Below are positions 1 through 12,265 of a stretch of DNA of 64,000 nt, in pieces. The stretch is from positions 11,240,001 through 11,304,000 of the forward strand of contig JAIUSX010000121.1 of assembly GCA_026573805.1 (NCBI GenBank). Reading direction: 5' to 3'. The notes under the pieces were generated by a model. It was not told where the DNA came from. It saw only the letters and a list, made by a program, of their open reading frames with translations, and did not search any database. Source of the stretch: Hesperophylax magnus. Lineage: Eukaryota; Arthropoda; Insecta; Trichoptera; Limnephilidae. The position numbers were made by a program, and so were the translations under genes. How positions within the stretch are numbered: position 1 is the first letter of the stretch; each line of letters starts with the position of its first letter.

Positions 1-1244
1 TTTATTGTAATCAAGTTTAATTTGTAGAACTCCATTTTAATTTAAGGTTTTTCTTTTATAATATATTCAATACTATTATTATTCAATTAAAAAAAAAATT
101 ATGAACATGTTCTGCACTGTAATTAATATTACGCGTGACGGAACTTTACGAATGAACTTTAGAACTTAATTTTCAACATTAGAACTGATTGTGGGAACAA
201 TTCAGACAAGCTATAAAGTACGTACCGATATTATTTTATTTAATTAATTAATAATTCTGTGTTTGAAACGTGTATTTCTTTTCTTAAAATTTTTGGCAGA
301 TGATCCTGAGGCAAATATTGTTTTCCTAAATATTATCAGCTTCATACAATTATAATAGCCAATGATTTTTCACGGGTCTTCGCTAGTCACAATAAAAGTA
401 TCACATTCTGTAGATAGTGTCGAGTGGCTAACGATTTAAATAATATAATTAGTTCGTTTTCAATCACCCGCTCTTTGTTTGTCATGTACTAATATTATCT
501 TGAAAATGTGTAATTAAAATCTAAGCTTCAAGATAATTACATAGCTACAATTAAGATACAATATCATGAATAACTAAATATTATAAAAGTAAAAATTAAA
601 TTATTCCTAATAACAAAAATTGCATTGAAATGTGGCTGATAGACGTTTGTAGGTATTTTTATTCGATTCTAATGCCATTTCATGAAAGTTTTGTTCATTT
701 GTAACTAGTAATTTTATAAAGTTATCGTGCACCTACTTAAAATGTAACATAGATAACTATCTCTAATAAATTCATAGTTATTCGTAATTAAATTGTGATT
801 ATTAATTATTATTCGTATTTATGGAGTGATTATTAAATGATAAGGTGTTCGATTTTACTAATTACAAATGCTCACTAGTTATTAGACGCCGCTAAAGGAA
901 ACTCATCCAATCACCCATTAATCGATTATTTTATCTGGATTAGGTACCTTGAGGCATGATATCTTAGCTGGATTATAATACTAGGTCGGTTCCATAGTAA
1001 CAATAATACTATTGACATGTTTTTAATAGATTATTGCTAACAAAGTATAAATAATAGGTCAATTTAAAATACGCACTTACGAGTATAATCTTGCTAGCTG
1101 AGGTGTACCTGGCGTTGTTCGATTTTTCTCTACTTTCTATAAATACATGTATTAAATAGTGAATTCCTTTTCAAAATCCGTTGCATAGTTTAGAAGAACT
1201 AATCGCACGAACAGACAGACGCGGATAACGACTTTGTTTTATAC
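1..1244. other. AT-rich non-coding DNA
   Basis: I see no open frame of note, no recognisable repeat and no RNA gene. Composition is strongly AT-rich with short A/T runs. Confidence 0.6.
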
Positions 1245-1246
1245 TA

Positions 1247-1808
1247 CAGGGTTTACCAATAAGAGGTGTTATTTTGAATAGCCCGCTATTTCGGTAGAAG
1301 TTACTTTTGAAGCTGTCATTTTTTTAAATTTGACAAGTAGAAACTACGCCATTAATAAAAATGGAACGATACACGCTTCAACAACGCATTGAAATTATTA
1401 AAATTCACTTGAGTGAATCAAATGCAAAACATCTTGAGTGATGAGGCCCATTTCCACCTCGGTGGCTTCGTCAACAAGCAAAATTGTTGCATCTGGGACT
1501 CGGAAAACCCAAGAGTTATTGTTGAAAAGCCTCTCTATCCCTCTCTAACGTGTGACTGTTTGGTGCGGTTTATGGTCCGGCGGAGTCATTGGACCTTACT
1601 TTTTCGAAAATGAGGCTGGAGCAACAGTTACGGTGAATGGATTGCGCTATCGACAGATGATTAATGATTTTTTATGGCCGGAATTGGATGGTATTGATCT
1701 GGACAACGTTTACTTTCAACAAGACGGCGCTACGTGCCACACAAGCAACGAAACCATTGATCTTTTACGATTGAATATCAAAATAACACCTCTTATTGGA
1801 AAACCCTG
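1247..1808 (+). mobile_element. Tc1/mariner non-autonomous element, copy 1
   Basis: The element is bounded by TA dinucleotides (1245-1246 and 1809-1810), the target duplication of the Tc1/mariner superfamily. Its ends are inverted repeats of about 30 bp: CAGGGTTTACCAATAAGAGG at the left, and the complement of CAGGGTTTTCCAATAAGAGG at the right. It holds the start of a transposase, an internal deletion, the central catalytic region, then a second deletion that runs directly into the right terminal repeat. At about 560 bp against roughly 1.2-1.3 kb for autonomous relatives, it cannot encode a working transposase. The same two deletion junctions occur in the copy at 20224-20741. Confidence 0.9.
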
Positions 1809-1815
1809 TATTTAG
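1361..1815 (+). pseudogene. Transposase remnant (Tc1/mariner superfamily)
   Basis: The natural ATG at 1361 opens MERYTLQQRIEIIKIH, the first helix of the DNA-binding domain, then hits a stop because of the deletion. A second frame from about 1413 carries LSDEAHFHLGGFVNKQN, which includes the first catalytic Asp (SDE). A frameshift near 1545-1552 moves the rest to another frame, with WSGGVIGPYFF and FQQDGATCH, the second catalytic Asp. The third acidic residue and the whole C-terminus are missing. The protein would have cut and rejoined the element's terminal repeats; here it is dead. Family assignment rests on motif recognition. Confidence 0.88.
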
Positions 1816-3740
1816 ATTAGATATTAGAGATAATAAAAACCTCGCTGAACCTACATAAGTAGAAATACAGAGTGTTTATTATGTATTTTAATGTATAAAT
1901 ATTTTTTAATTCTTTCGTAGGATTTTAAAACACGCTTGCGGTGATATTTCACAAAAATGACACCTTATTAATGAACTATGTAAATATTTATCGTCATTAT
2001 AAAGCTTGAAATGTATGTAAAATATACGATAATTATTTATACGAAGATACTATTAGTTAACAAAGAGTCTTTAGGAATATATGTACGTAGTAAGTTTACA
2101 AAATATTGCTTCAACGAAAGATACTAAATTACTTGGGCAGGTTTCTGATTTAATTAATTAATTTTATAATTGTGCTCTTAAATAAAATTTCCCCATAATC
2201 CGGTCCTGGCGGCATCCAATTAAGACGGAACCACCCCTTAATTATTTCAATTTGTTGAACACTCTTCCATACCCTATCAATCCTCGGAAACTCAGCTTTT
2301 TATATTGTTATTAAGGCAGAGCGGGGTTGCCACATTTACCTTATTAGTATTAATGGTAAGTCTGGCAATGCAGCCAGCGGGCAAGTCTGGCCAGGGGGAC
2401 CATTGTGCCCCGCTATACCTGAGCGGGACGGCTGGGCCTCGACTCGCTCCCCTTGGGTATCTACCTAGTACCTACCCACCTAACTAACTGTGGGATATTA
2501 TGTTAGGTAGGTACTGGGTAGTGTTTGGTGGAATCTACCGAATCACATCCCTACACTTTCAAATAAATGCTAAGATTTTTGTAATAATTATTTTGATTGC
2601 ATAGATTTTTTACTGTAATTTGCTGCAAAGCAGTGAACATTCAAATGGCGTGGAGGCTACGTACCTATTCGTTATCTATGAATGTTAGTAAATTGTGTTT
2701 TTCGGTTCAATCTTCTATAATTTAATTTTAAATATTCAAAATAACTGATGTTAAATATAGAAATAACCGGACAAATCGGAATACTTTTGAAATGTGATAT
2801 AAAATCATGAAAGATGATGAAAATAACGTGGTTAGGTTTTTGAGGCTAGTTTTTTCATCAGTGTTGTAATTTGTCACGGAACCGTGTTATCACTGTAACA
2901 AAAATAAAACCTACTTACATTTTTTACCTTTATCAAATATGAGAATTTAATGTTTGTGAAAAAACAAAAAATTAAAACGAAAAATGGAGGGGTGTATTTA
3001 TTACAAGCGAATATTATTATCAAATAAATCATCGAACACAATATTATGTAGGTGCTTACAGATGTTCTTTTTAATAAATTAATCTTTGTAAACAAAGCTA
3101 ACTTTAAAATATTTAACACAATGCTTTAGCAAAATAGTAGAAAATGAAAATAAAAAGTTTGAAACTACTAAAAATTAATCGATAACCGATTAAATACCTA
3201 CTTCAAATTTATTATCATGAGTTTCTTGAATCCTCTAGAAATAAAATTGCTTCCCTTACTGTGCACAATACCAATACAAGAATAATATACAACATAATAA
3301 CATGAGAAGGTATTTTTACCTGCATTTGGCATTCATTCAGGTTAATCTCCTTTATATTAAAAGGTAGAAATTCATCTTCTTACTTATTTATGTCTACGAA
3401 TCTCTTACTCGTCGTATAAAAATCACTTGTATGTAGGTTTCAGTTGATATAGGAACAGCGGGTTGACGTGATATATTGAAAACGATTAATCGACGGTTGT
3501 ATTTAGCCTAACTAAAATAGAAATTAAACTGGTTAGCAGCTCGGCTATTTGATCAGGTTTAACGTCTTATATGGATGCGATATTGATTAAACTATATTTA
3601 TGTATTACTGTTATTGGCTATTATTTTAAACCTGGATAATCTAAAACCATATTTATTATTCGGGCCTCCTAAAATGGATCAAATCATTTCTCAATCAGTT
3701 AGAGATAAAGGTAGGTTTCTCCTCACGTTTTTAAAATATA
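1811..3740. other. Non-coding DNA with a small GC-richer patch
   Basis: Mostly AT-rich DNA without recognisable genes. A GC-richer patch at about 2200-2530 ends in an imperfect hairpin (2462-2520) built from TACCTA/TAGGTA words. A 60-residue frame there has no ATG start and no homology I recognise. Confidence 0.5.
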
Positions 3741-3881
3741 CCATCAGGAATTTCACAAGGATCTCTTCTCGGACCTCTGTTGTTTAATTTGTATATCCGT
3801 GATATAGGTACTTTAAATTCCTTTTAAAACTTTAACATCCAATGTTTTGCTGAATACACTAAAATTTACAAAGAGTCTGTT
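3741..3881 (+). pseudogene. Reverse transcriptase fragment of a non-LTR retrotransposon
   Basis: One frame reads PSGISQGSLLGPLLFNLYI, the conserved SGVPQGS-LGP block of jockey-like LINE reverse transcriptases, then a stop, then CFAEYTKIYKES at the place of the FADD(T/L)KIY catalytic box. Both catalytic aspartates of the box are replaced (FAEY) and there is an in-frame TAA between the blocks, so the copy is dead. No terminal features could be placed. The fragment is short but the order and spacing of the two motifs are right. Confidence 0.75.
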
Positions 3882-5296
3882 TTTCTATTTTATCATTTAC
3901 ATTTTCTATGTTTTTATAAAAAAATATTATGAGCTGAAACATCACTTGTTAAAGCAACCATGTTCGTCACAATGTGTAGACAACTGTATGTTTTCCCAAA
4001 TAAAATAAAATAAAAACGATATGCAATTATAATGTATTATGCAATTATTTTCATTTAAAAATAATTTGTTGTAGTAATCTATTTGGGATCGGAACGGTTT
4101 CATCCTGCTACATTTTCAGAAGACCAGTTTCAAATATTTGGTATTAAATAAAGACGAAGTACAATTTTTAAAAGCAGATTTACAAATTAAGATTCGAAAT
4201 TTTGTATATGATTTATGAGATCGAGAACATCTTCGGAAGACCAGTCAGAAGTTGCCCGAGGTGAGGTGAAACCAAATAATGAAAATTACTTATGAAGATT
4301 TTAATATATTATTTTAAAAATATTTTATTAATAATAAAAAACATTTGGACTGTAATGGTGAACCCTTTATAATTAATTAATCCTCGGATTATTCCGCAAA
4401 ATAAATGGTACCTTGATAAAAACATAGTTAGCAATTTCCATTAATCTCAGTATTAATTTGTTTCGTATCTTTGAAATTGCTTTCTCAAAAATTCATGGTA
4501 ACAAGTTTCCCAATTAGGAATATTGCTGTGATCACAGTTAATTAACTAATACGTCAACAGTTCGGAATATTGTAAATTGATTTTCTTATGTGAAACTTGG
4601 TTAATTGAGTTGGTTGTTTAGCGGAAATTGCGACTTAGCCTTTCTAATCGTAAAGCAACACACACTACTGTTTAGTCTGTTGATATTGTGATGTGTATCC
4701 ATCAACACAGGCAACTTTACTATATTTGCACAGTATTATAACATGTTAAATCTTAAATTATTGGTATTATTAATTATTTCGTGATTGATTTTTGTAATAA
4801 ATTACAACAAAAAACATGATCACAAGTTTTAACTGGTTTATTAAATAACTTTTTATGATTAAATTTCTTTTCATACCCACACTTACAATTCCTTGAAACA
4901 TTTTCTTCTGAAAGTAATATCCATAAATAGATATAAACCCTTAAAAGTCTCAGAGCTAACCTTTAATAGGGGTAGGTATATAATTTTATAGCGTAGGTAA
5001 TATTTTATTTTTGCATTAGGCAAATATCAATCTTCCGTGACTTTTAAATATTTTAACTCTTCAAAGATCCTCACACAGCTTTGAATCTTTTCCCCTCGCG
5101 AAATCTGTAAAAAAAGATTATTTTATTTATACTCGGATTTCGTAATGCCGTGTTTAATAGAATTATAAATAAATACCTCATTAAATTTGTGATTAAATAT
5201 TTTACTACAAATTAAGGTTATTTTGTAGATTTTAACCCCTTTTCCACAACTTTCTTAATACATAGTTTATTTTCTACCTGTATACTTTATTTTCTT
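3882..5296. other. AT-rich non-coding DNA
   Basis: I see no gene or repeat with recognisable boundaries. Confidence 0.5.
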
Positions 5297-5700
5297 TAAT
5301 AATAAATAATAATAATAATTGGATGACTTGTAAATTTATAATACATTTCTACAGTGATCTATGTTATTGCTAACTATTTATGGAGATAATATACAGTACA
5401 ATACTTACCTGGTAGGTCACTTGAGATTAACACTCAATTAACATTATCTCATTGTTTATTAGCGAAATTTAGATAAAGTATTTAGGACATAATTGGAAAA
5501 TTTAATATAACTGGACTTTCTCTTATGAATGGTATATTTAATTTTAGGGTATGACAGCTTAAAAAGGTATGTTTTTAGTTTAGATCTGAATTCTGTTGGA
5601 CTTGTTATGGATCTTAGTTCCGGAGGGAGTTTATTCCAAGCCTTCGGCCCAGATACTCCGAAAGCGCGATCATCGAACATCGAACCATTTACAAAATGTT
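5297..5700 (-). mobile_element. LINE 3' end fragment
   Basis: Minus-strand remnant of a non-LTR retrotransposon. Residues encoded from 5680 downward read DRAFGVSGPKAWNKLPPEL, then a short basic tail, matching the conserved C-terminal segment (AFSVxGPxxWNSLP) after the reverse transcriptase of several LINE clades. A stop codon lies about eight codons upstream of the block, so the copy is decayed. Downstream on the minus strand an AT-rich 3' region ends in an (ATT)n tract at about 5297-5320, a plausible 3' tail. The element is severely 5'-truncated. Confidence 0.72.
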
Positions 5701-7180
5701 CTCACAATGTGTTGAGTATTGAAATGTTTATTTGTGTTATGAAACTTCACTTCAAGGAGCATAACAAAGCTTTGTAGTAATTAAACGCTTTAGCTTTGCT
5801 TAATTCAAGGATCAAAATATATAATCCTGGCAATTTTACATAAAATAGGTTAATCACTGAGTAACGAAACCTGCTTTAAAGTGGGAACGTGGTAAATGCA
5901 TATCAAGTTATGCATTGTATGGTGTGGGTATGTGTTAGTATTCGGTCATTCTTGGTGCGTAAGTGGGAGATTCTACTTCAGATGCACTTAACGATATTAA
6001 TGTCACAGGAGATAAATTTCTTCTTAGATAACGAGAATGTAAATAACGCTTGAACGACGATTTACTGCACATATTCATCGCCGTTCGTTAAATAACACTG
6101 TTAAAAGGTACTACGTATCGATGAAGACACGACTAGTCCTGAATTTATGACATTTATAGAAATAATCACGCGTTCCTGAATATTAATGAGAATTTTTACT
6201 GTATTTCTAATTTCATCAAGAAATTAATCATGTAATGGACTTTATTTGAAAACTTAAAATTCACAAATAATTAGAAAATAAAGTATTACATATGAGACCC
6301 AATTATATACCCCATTAAGGCTCGGTAAAGGTGGTTTGAAGGGGAGAAATGTAATATAATAAACGGTAATAACTAAGTGAAAATAGTGAAAATATTTTAT
6401 AAAATGCGACTCGTTGGAAATAGAGCCAAAAGTTGCATTTAAAGATACACTAAGAATTTTTCATATCTATAACATATAGCAGAACAAAAAGTGTTATTAA
6501 TTATTTTTTGTAGCCTACTTTGCGATTTTTTTTAAATAGAGGGATTTTTATATACTTAATTACCATTTCGGCTTTACAAATGTATATATATATATATATA
6601 TAATCTTCAAAAATAATATTTTTTTTAGGAACTTAAAAACTGTTAAAGAGAAATGTGTTATAAATCGGTAGAAATTCGAAATTCGGGGGCCTTATGTATT
6701 TTAATGCATTTTATGTAAAGATTCGTTTATTTAGTTTTTTTTTTATTTATTTAATCTGTCACAGAAAGTTCAGAAGAACCAAAACCCATCCCAGAAACCT
6801 ACTTAGATTGCACTTTAAAAAAATAGTTTGTATATTACAAATTACACTTTAGATTTATTTGAAATTATTCGACCGTAATAATTACAGGTAATTTTTAAAG
6901 AGCGTTGGGATGATTTTTAACTAAAACACTGCTTCCAAAAATGATCTAATTATCATCTTATTTGCTACACTCACATCCGATAAAATTCAACGAAAGCTAG
7001 TGAGATTTAAAAACATACCCTCCATAATTTGTGAGGAATGTTTGTACATCCAGGATTTCCTGATCCCAGTGAGACACAACACAAACATAGCCTGCACGGA
7101 TACTTGCGTCAGTTTTCACGATCATAGTTTTTAAATGTATTTTTTTATCACGCGATATTCTGCTTCGAAACAAATTATAA
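5701..7180. other. AT-rich non-coding DNA with a TA microsatellite
   Basis: The only clear structure is a (TA)n microsatellite at 6583-6602. No gene or mobile element recognised. Confidence 0.5.
6583..6602. repeat. (TA)10 microsatellite
   Basis: Uninterrupted TA dinucleotide tract. Confidence 0.95.
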
Positions 7181-7189
7181 AGTGGTTCC

Positions 7190-8330
7190 CGTTAGTCGAG
7201 GTAGATTGGGGCGAATATGGCCGCGGGGCACAATGCCTTGGTGAATAATAAATGCAATAATAATGTGAACAGGACATCTGGCCCGCGGGGCGGCAGGTGA
7301 GACGGCGACAATCTGTTACCCCCGACCCCTACTCGCCCCTACACCCTGCAGTACGCCGTACGTATTACACGCTGTGGAATTGGCCTTTAACAATTTGAAA
7401 GACAGCTCTTTTTGATAACAGAGCCTCCTTCACCCCATTTTATGATTGATTGAATGTTTACTAGGAAATAGATTTATTCGTGTTTGTAGTTGCTGTCAAA
7501 TTAGTTTTAGAAGGATTTATATTCTGTTTTACAATAGAATTTGTAAATTAGAAATCTTGCGGCTTGTTCAAACTTGGGTACGGGCAATTAGGTGAATCGG
7601 TATTAAAAGTAGGCACGTCGGATTTTTAAATTTTAATTGAATTTCATGAAAGGGGTTGTTTACCTACACAAGGCGCCAAAGTTCTCAGGAAGGTGAAAAT
7701 AAATTCCCCCGATTGCTGTCGGCGGCAGCACTGGCGGCTCTCGGCTCTCGGGTCTCATGGCTGAGGCGTTCTTCCTGTTAGCAAACTTTAGCACTAGATT
7801 ACTCCGCGACAAAGGACTAAAGTTATTTCAAAAGCTCCGGCTCCTGTTTATTGTTGATACAAAGCCAGCGCAGGCCTCGGACCGAGGGCGCTCGTAAATT
7901 ACGGCCCCGCTTTGCGTTTTCATTTTGGATCCTTTAATACGTCGCCACTAAATACGGCGCGGAGCTGGTGATTAATTAGTGGCGGACAAACTTATCCCTT
8001 CATCAATCACTGATTAGTCCATTCTGTTTTGTCGATCATGCGCGCACCGTGGCGTCAATTAAAGCGACATTCTTGCTGTACAAAATCTTCTCCCCCGTTG
8101 TTCCTCCTGCCTCCCGGAAATAGCTATAGGCTCCTTACTTCTTGCCATTCCATCCAAACTCTTCTTAAGTAAACGCGGGTAGAATGTGGCCGTTTTCGCG
8201 AGCGAGGAATTTCGCTAGCCATTATAACTGAATGTGACATCGTCACCACCGGAATTACGACAGTAACACTCGTCGGCCGGAGGAGACCGGATAATGGTTA
8301 TGCAGATAATTTAATGATGCGTCAGGTAAT
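7190..8330. other. GC-richer unique island, possible cis-regulatory DNA
   Basis: This stretch is visibly richer in G and C than its surroundings and lacks transposon-like motifs or long open frames. It contains homeodomain-type cores such as GATTAATTAGTGG (about 7971) and GTAAATTACGG (about 7893). I suspect non-coding regulatory DNA kept by selection, but nothing in a single sequence proves it. A decayed repeat is the alternative. Confidence 0.35.
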
Positions 8331-9069
8331 TTATCAAACCGCTAAAGTTGGACGTGCTAGATGCTGAAATACTAAAGGCCCGAGTTACACGCCTCGTATA
8401 CCAATCTCCACATAACTCAACCTAGCTTAACCAGTCCCGTTTACATTACACAAGTATTGTCTTAAATCTAATTGGTGTAGAATTTTCCAATGATATGATC
8501 ATTATTCTACAGAATTATTGTGAATACGAGAAAAGTCATAACGTCACTTTGCAGGACTTGTACATCGTGGGATGGGAGGTTGGGCTATCGGGAGACAGGG
8601 GAGCAGAAGATGGCGTCGGTACATTGCGTATAAGTACCCGCAGTACCTGAGAGGAAGGTGGTCAGTCGCCCACACTCGCGACACGAATATCCCATTTGCA
8701 AATTGAAAAGTAGATTAATATTCCGCTGCCATTTTTACCACCCATTAAGTGACAGCGGATTCTTTTTGCCCCGGTGCGCCGAAGGTCTATCGAGTAGCGA
8801 TGTGTCGTTTATGAAAGAGTCGCCCGATTGAGCTAGCGCTTTTTGATTAGCCGTATTCGTATGACTGCCGGGAAAACGTACCACGACTCAATTGAACTGT
8901 TACTCTTTTTGTGAGGAGGTATTTTAGAAAAATAGTGTCATTAAAATTATTCTAGTATTATTTGTTGACATGGGTACCTGCACCTACCAACTACCTAGCT
9001 TCTTATTTTTCTCGAGGTACGAGCGGCATACTGGTACCAAGAGTCGTACAACAATGCAGACACTTACGC
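8331..9069. other. Non-coding DNA, moderately GC-rich
   Basis: No gene recognised. Composition stays close to that of the preceding island up to about 8890. Confidence 0.4.
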
Positions 9070-9255
9070 AGGGAGCTGGGAGCCGTGTAGCGGAAGAGCC
9101 GTACCGGGAAACCATATTAGCAAGTCGTATCGGGCGAGCACAGTATTCTCATACGCTCTGAGCGCACGGCTCCCGTTCGATTGAGCCGTCGTTCAATTGA
9201 GTCAACTCTTTGAGCCGTATGAAAATATTTGGCTGGTACCGTGGCTCCCGCTCTT
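9070..9255. other. Cluster of GAGCCGT motifs on both strands
   Basis: The heptamer GAGCCGT, or its complement ACGGCTC, occurs at 9080-9086, 9096-9102, 9166-9172, 9183-9189 and 9212-9218, with a near match CCGTGGCTCCCG at about 9239-9250. Such clustering on both strands is typical of repeated protein-binding sites, for example subterminal transposase sites or an enhancer. No factor or element could be named. Confidence 0.45.
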
Positions 9256-9492
9256 AACAAAATGAGTCATGATGACCCATCGCTATTATCGATATGGATT
9301 CATTTTTCATTATTTTTGCTCACCTCACCTGAGAATCTCGCTACATCCCCTGTAGGCTCGAAAGCAGTACTAGGTAGGAACTAACGTGTCATCTGAAATC
9401 ATTTTTAAAAGTGTATTTCAATTACTTACCTATTATTTGGGATAATTTTGAAAACCTAACCTAATCTCTTGATTTTGCATAATATGTAGGTA

Positions 9493-9670
9493 CCAACGGA
9501 GTGGTGGATACTGTCAATATCGCCTTGGTGAAAGACCATGGGTTGGAATCTAAATAGTGCTTGTAAAGGCTTTATCCGTGTTTAATAACCAGATCAGAAT
9601 AACCAGGTTCTTTCCAACCTTTCTCTAGCCATGTCCTTCCCCTCCCACTCCCTTTCACATTTAAAAATAT
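9493..9670 (+). repeat. SINE-like repeat, family 1
   Basis: The head (about 9495-9550) reads GTGGTGGATACTGTCAATAT, then a GGGTTGGAATC segment resembling a pol III B box. The body ends in a pyrimidine-rich CCTTCCCCTCCCACTCCC tract. The head, the middle (CCAGATCAGAATAACCAGG) and the pyrimidine tract match in order the repeat at 29627-29915. I interpret it as a tRNA-derived SINE family. Confidence 0.5.
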
Positions 9671-10302
9671 ATCGATGGCCTAGCCCGTTTTTTATCCATT
9701 CAACGTAATGTAAACTTCCCACAAAACCTATATTTACATAGTAAGTTATCTTAATAAGTGCTTCACAAAACACGTAATTGTTTTTACTTATAACTGCACT
9801 TATGCAGCCATCGATATCATAATTGTGGATACCATTGACTCTAGTACATTTGTTTATCTTATGCGATATACATTACAATAACGTATCGTTTTTATTGAGT
9901 GCAATATTGAATAGTGCAATTAATATAACTAAGTATGCATTCTTATTAAGATGTTATAATTCACGACTTTAACCACTATTGGCTTGACGCAGCACCATAA
10001 TGTTATTTAATTCACCAAGTCAAGCACGTTATTATAATGCCACAAGGAATAAGTGCCAACTAATGATAAATGATTCAGCATATTTGAGTACAAAACCCTT
10101 AATTTATAACAGGCATTTATTAATTATCATTGCAAATATTAATGCGTTGAACCTTGGCTTCGTTTATCGCTCCGATATTACAATAATCACTACAAGTCTG
10201 TTGATGTTATTAATTTTATGAATCAATAAATTATTATTGAATAAGAAGATAATGCTAATACATGAAATAGAACAAGACACAGAAAATAACACAGATAACA
10301 GT
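9671..10302. other. AT-rich non-coding DNA
   Basis: A 73-residue open frame at 10000-10221 has no recognisable features and is probably chance. Nothing else seen. Confidence 0.5.
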
Positions 10303-10372
10303 CACAACTAGGAATCGAACCCAGGATCACTCTTACCGGGATAGTGTCTTAACCAATCGAAAAATTCTGATT
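10303..10372 (-). repeat. tRNA-derived SINE head
   Basis: On the minus strand GATTGGTTAAGACACTATCC resembles a pol III A box and GGGTTCGATTCC matches the B box consensus, at tRNA-like spacing. No acceptor stem or complete cloverleaf can be formed, so it is not a tRNA gene. Confidence 0.6.
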
Positions 10373-11829
10373 TTGTAATATGAGATCTTTAAATATGACA
10401 TTTAATAATTAGGTCCCAATGGTCAGGTACGGTTGTAGCGAAACCGGTTGGCGCTTTGTTAAAAAATATTGATGATGGCTCACAAGGATACAGTGTTTCT
10501 TTTATTTATTTTAAACGATTTATTGTAGTCTAAAAAACAGTAACACAATAAACTACCTGATTCCATAAAGTCCCGTTAAATCTTAGTTGACTGAGTGTAG
10601 CGAAGTCCTGTTTTAACTTGAGCGTTTTCTTATGATAGCCGTATTGGATAGTACATTTTTACTCCGCCAGAGTTCGCATGAGCGTTACGAGCTGTCAAAT
10701 CGGAATAATTAAAATTACGCGAGGTTCTATTGTTCACAAAACTTCCAATAGTCTATTTCACAACCTCTCAGTAAGCTTTTCATTAGCGCTAATCATATAA
10801 TAAAATTTACGTTACTCTACGAGTAGCGCTAATGAACAACTGAATGGGAGTATGTAATAAAATATACTTTGTTCTACGAGCTATTGAACAGTTTACCGAA
10901 AGGTTGTAAAATAGCCCCCAAATATTTCTGCTTTTAACTAAAGTTTTATGATGTTTTTCGGCCTTGTTGAGCGAAATTGCAATATTCCACAAAAATAATG
11001 CCATAAAAACCAGATAAACATTATTATAATTAATAATAATGTAAGCTGGTCAATTATTTCGCGAAGTATGACCAGTTTTTAGATTCATATCATTCGATAA
11101 TGGATCAGGAGTACATACAGTGTACGGAGGTCTTGCTAATAGGATTTCTTGAGCCTACAGCTAAAAGGAACATTATCTGGTTAGGAACAAGAACGTCAAG
11201 CAACTTGTACAGTTTCTATCTGTCAATTTAGGCCGCCTCAAGTCAGTATTCAGCCACGTTCAGTATCAGCGAAGTTTAGACATTTCTCGGAACGGTATCC
11301 GCCCACTAAAATATTGCTTTCTATTGCTATTTATATTCGCCATTCGGTTATGCTTGTCCGTTGAACTTTGGGCTGTGAATGGATCGCTATTTTACACGAG
11401 AGGGCAAAAAATTGTCAAAGTCTTATTAGCATCTTATGAATACGCCTTTAGATAAACACGGCGCGTGCCATAGTTAGATTTTTAACTTCACGACTAAAAA
11501 AGTTACATTTTACTAATTTGATCTCTGTTTTCGGGAGATATTGTCAAGCTGAAAAAATAAGGCTAGAGAGGGGGGGGGGGAGAGGAAGGTTGATAAGTGC
11601 CAGTCTAATCACTCAAATACTTTGTGCCAGCAACCATTTTAATTGCAACCCCAATCTAGAGGAATGTTGTAGAGTCTGATGTTACGCGAAGGATTTACAA
11701 TTATTGTTAGGTTAGGTTTCAATTATTGTAAGGTACCTGGTTAGTCAGATCTGATCACTAAGCATAGATGTACCCATTCCAAGCGGCGTTTTATATTTGA
11801 ATGGTGGTGTTTCACCAGGATGATACCAA
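10373..11829. other. AT-rich non-coding DNA with a G11 run
   Basis: An 11-base G homopolymer lies at 11570-11580. No gene or repeat boundaries otherwise. Confidence 0.5.
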
Positions 11830-11949
11830 GGGCCAGTTGTTTCACAGAATTTGAACAATAATTTATCGAATTCGGAAATTAATTTTCATGTTCTGCGAGA
11901 TTTCTATTCTAGATCTTTTATTATTTCAGTTCTGTGAAGCAACTGGCCC
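11830..11949. mobile_element. 120-bp MITE with 20-bp terminal inverted repeats
   Basis: Left end GGGCCAGTTGTTTCACAGAA (11830-11849) and the complement of the right end (11930-11949) agree at 19 of 20 positions. The right-end sequence and about 30 bases after it (GTGATATAATAACAAAAC) recur near 29001 and 52145. No clean target duplication is visible, so superfamily is unassigned. Confidence 0.65.
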
Positions 11950-12265
11950 AAAGTGATATAATAACAAAACTTGAAAATGAACTTCGAATTGATGTTTAAA
12001 AAAAAAAAAAAAAAAACTATGAATAAACTGGCCCTAAGAGTCTTATCTAACAATTGTTTAAATATTTTATTATTTTTAACCAATAAATTAACATACATTT
12101 TTTTTGGTAGATATAATCCACCTCACTAGGCTGAGCCTGTTCCGAGGTGGCGGGAGTTTGATCTAATTTTAGATAATGCGAATTTACATAGAATCAAAGA
12201 TATATAGAAAAGATAAATAATTAGATAGATAAAAATTTAAAAAAATATAAATATACTACTTTAAT
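11950..12265. other. Non-coding DNA with an A19 run
   Basis: A 19-base A homopolymer (11998-12016) follows the MITE family sequence. The rest is AT-rich with no gene. Confidence 0.5.

Noticed and set aside
2305..2487. Signal-peptide-like frame of 60 codons
   Set aside because: First codon is TTG, the frame runs into the TACCTA hairpin, and no neighbouring exon supports it.
6583..6602. TA repeat as a promoter element
   Set aside because: A plain microsatellite without a gene nearby.
10303..10372. tRNA gene on the minus strand
   Set aside because: Good B box but no acceptor stem pairing; treated as a SINE head. The same reasoning applies at 25246, 36750, 54930 and 58002.
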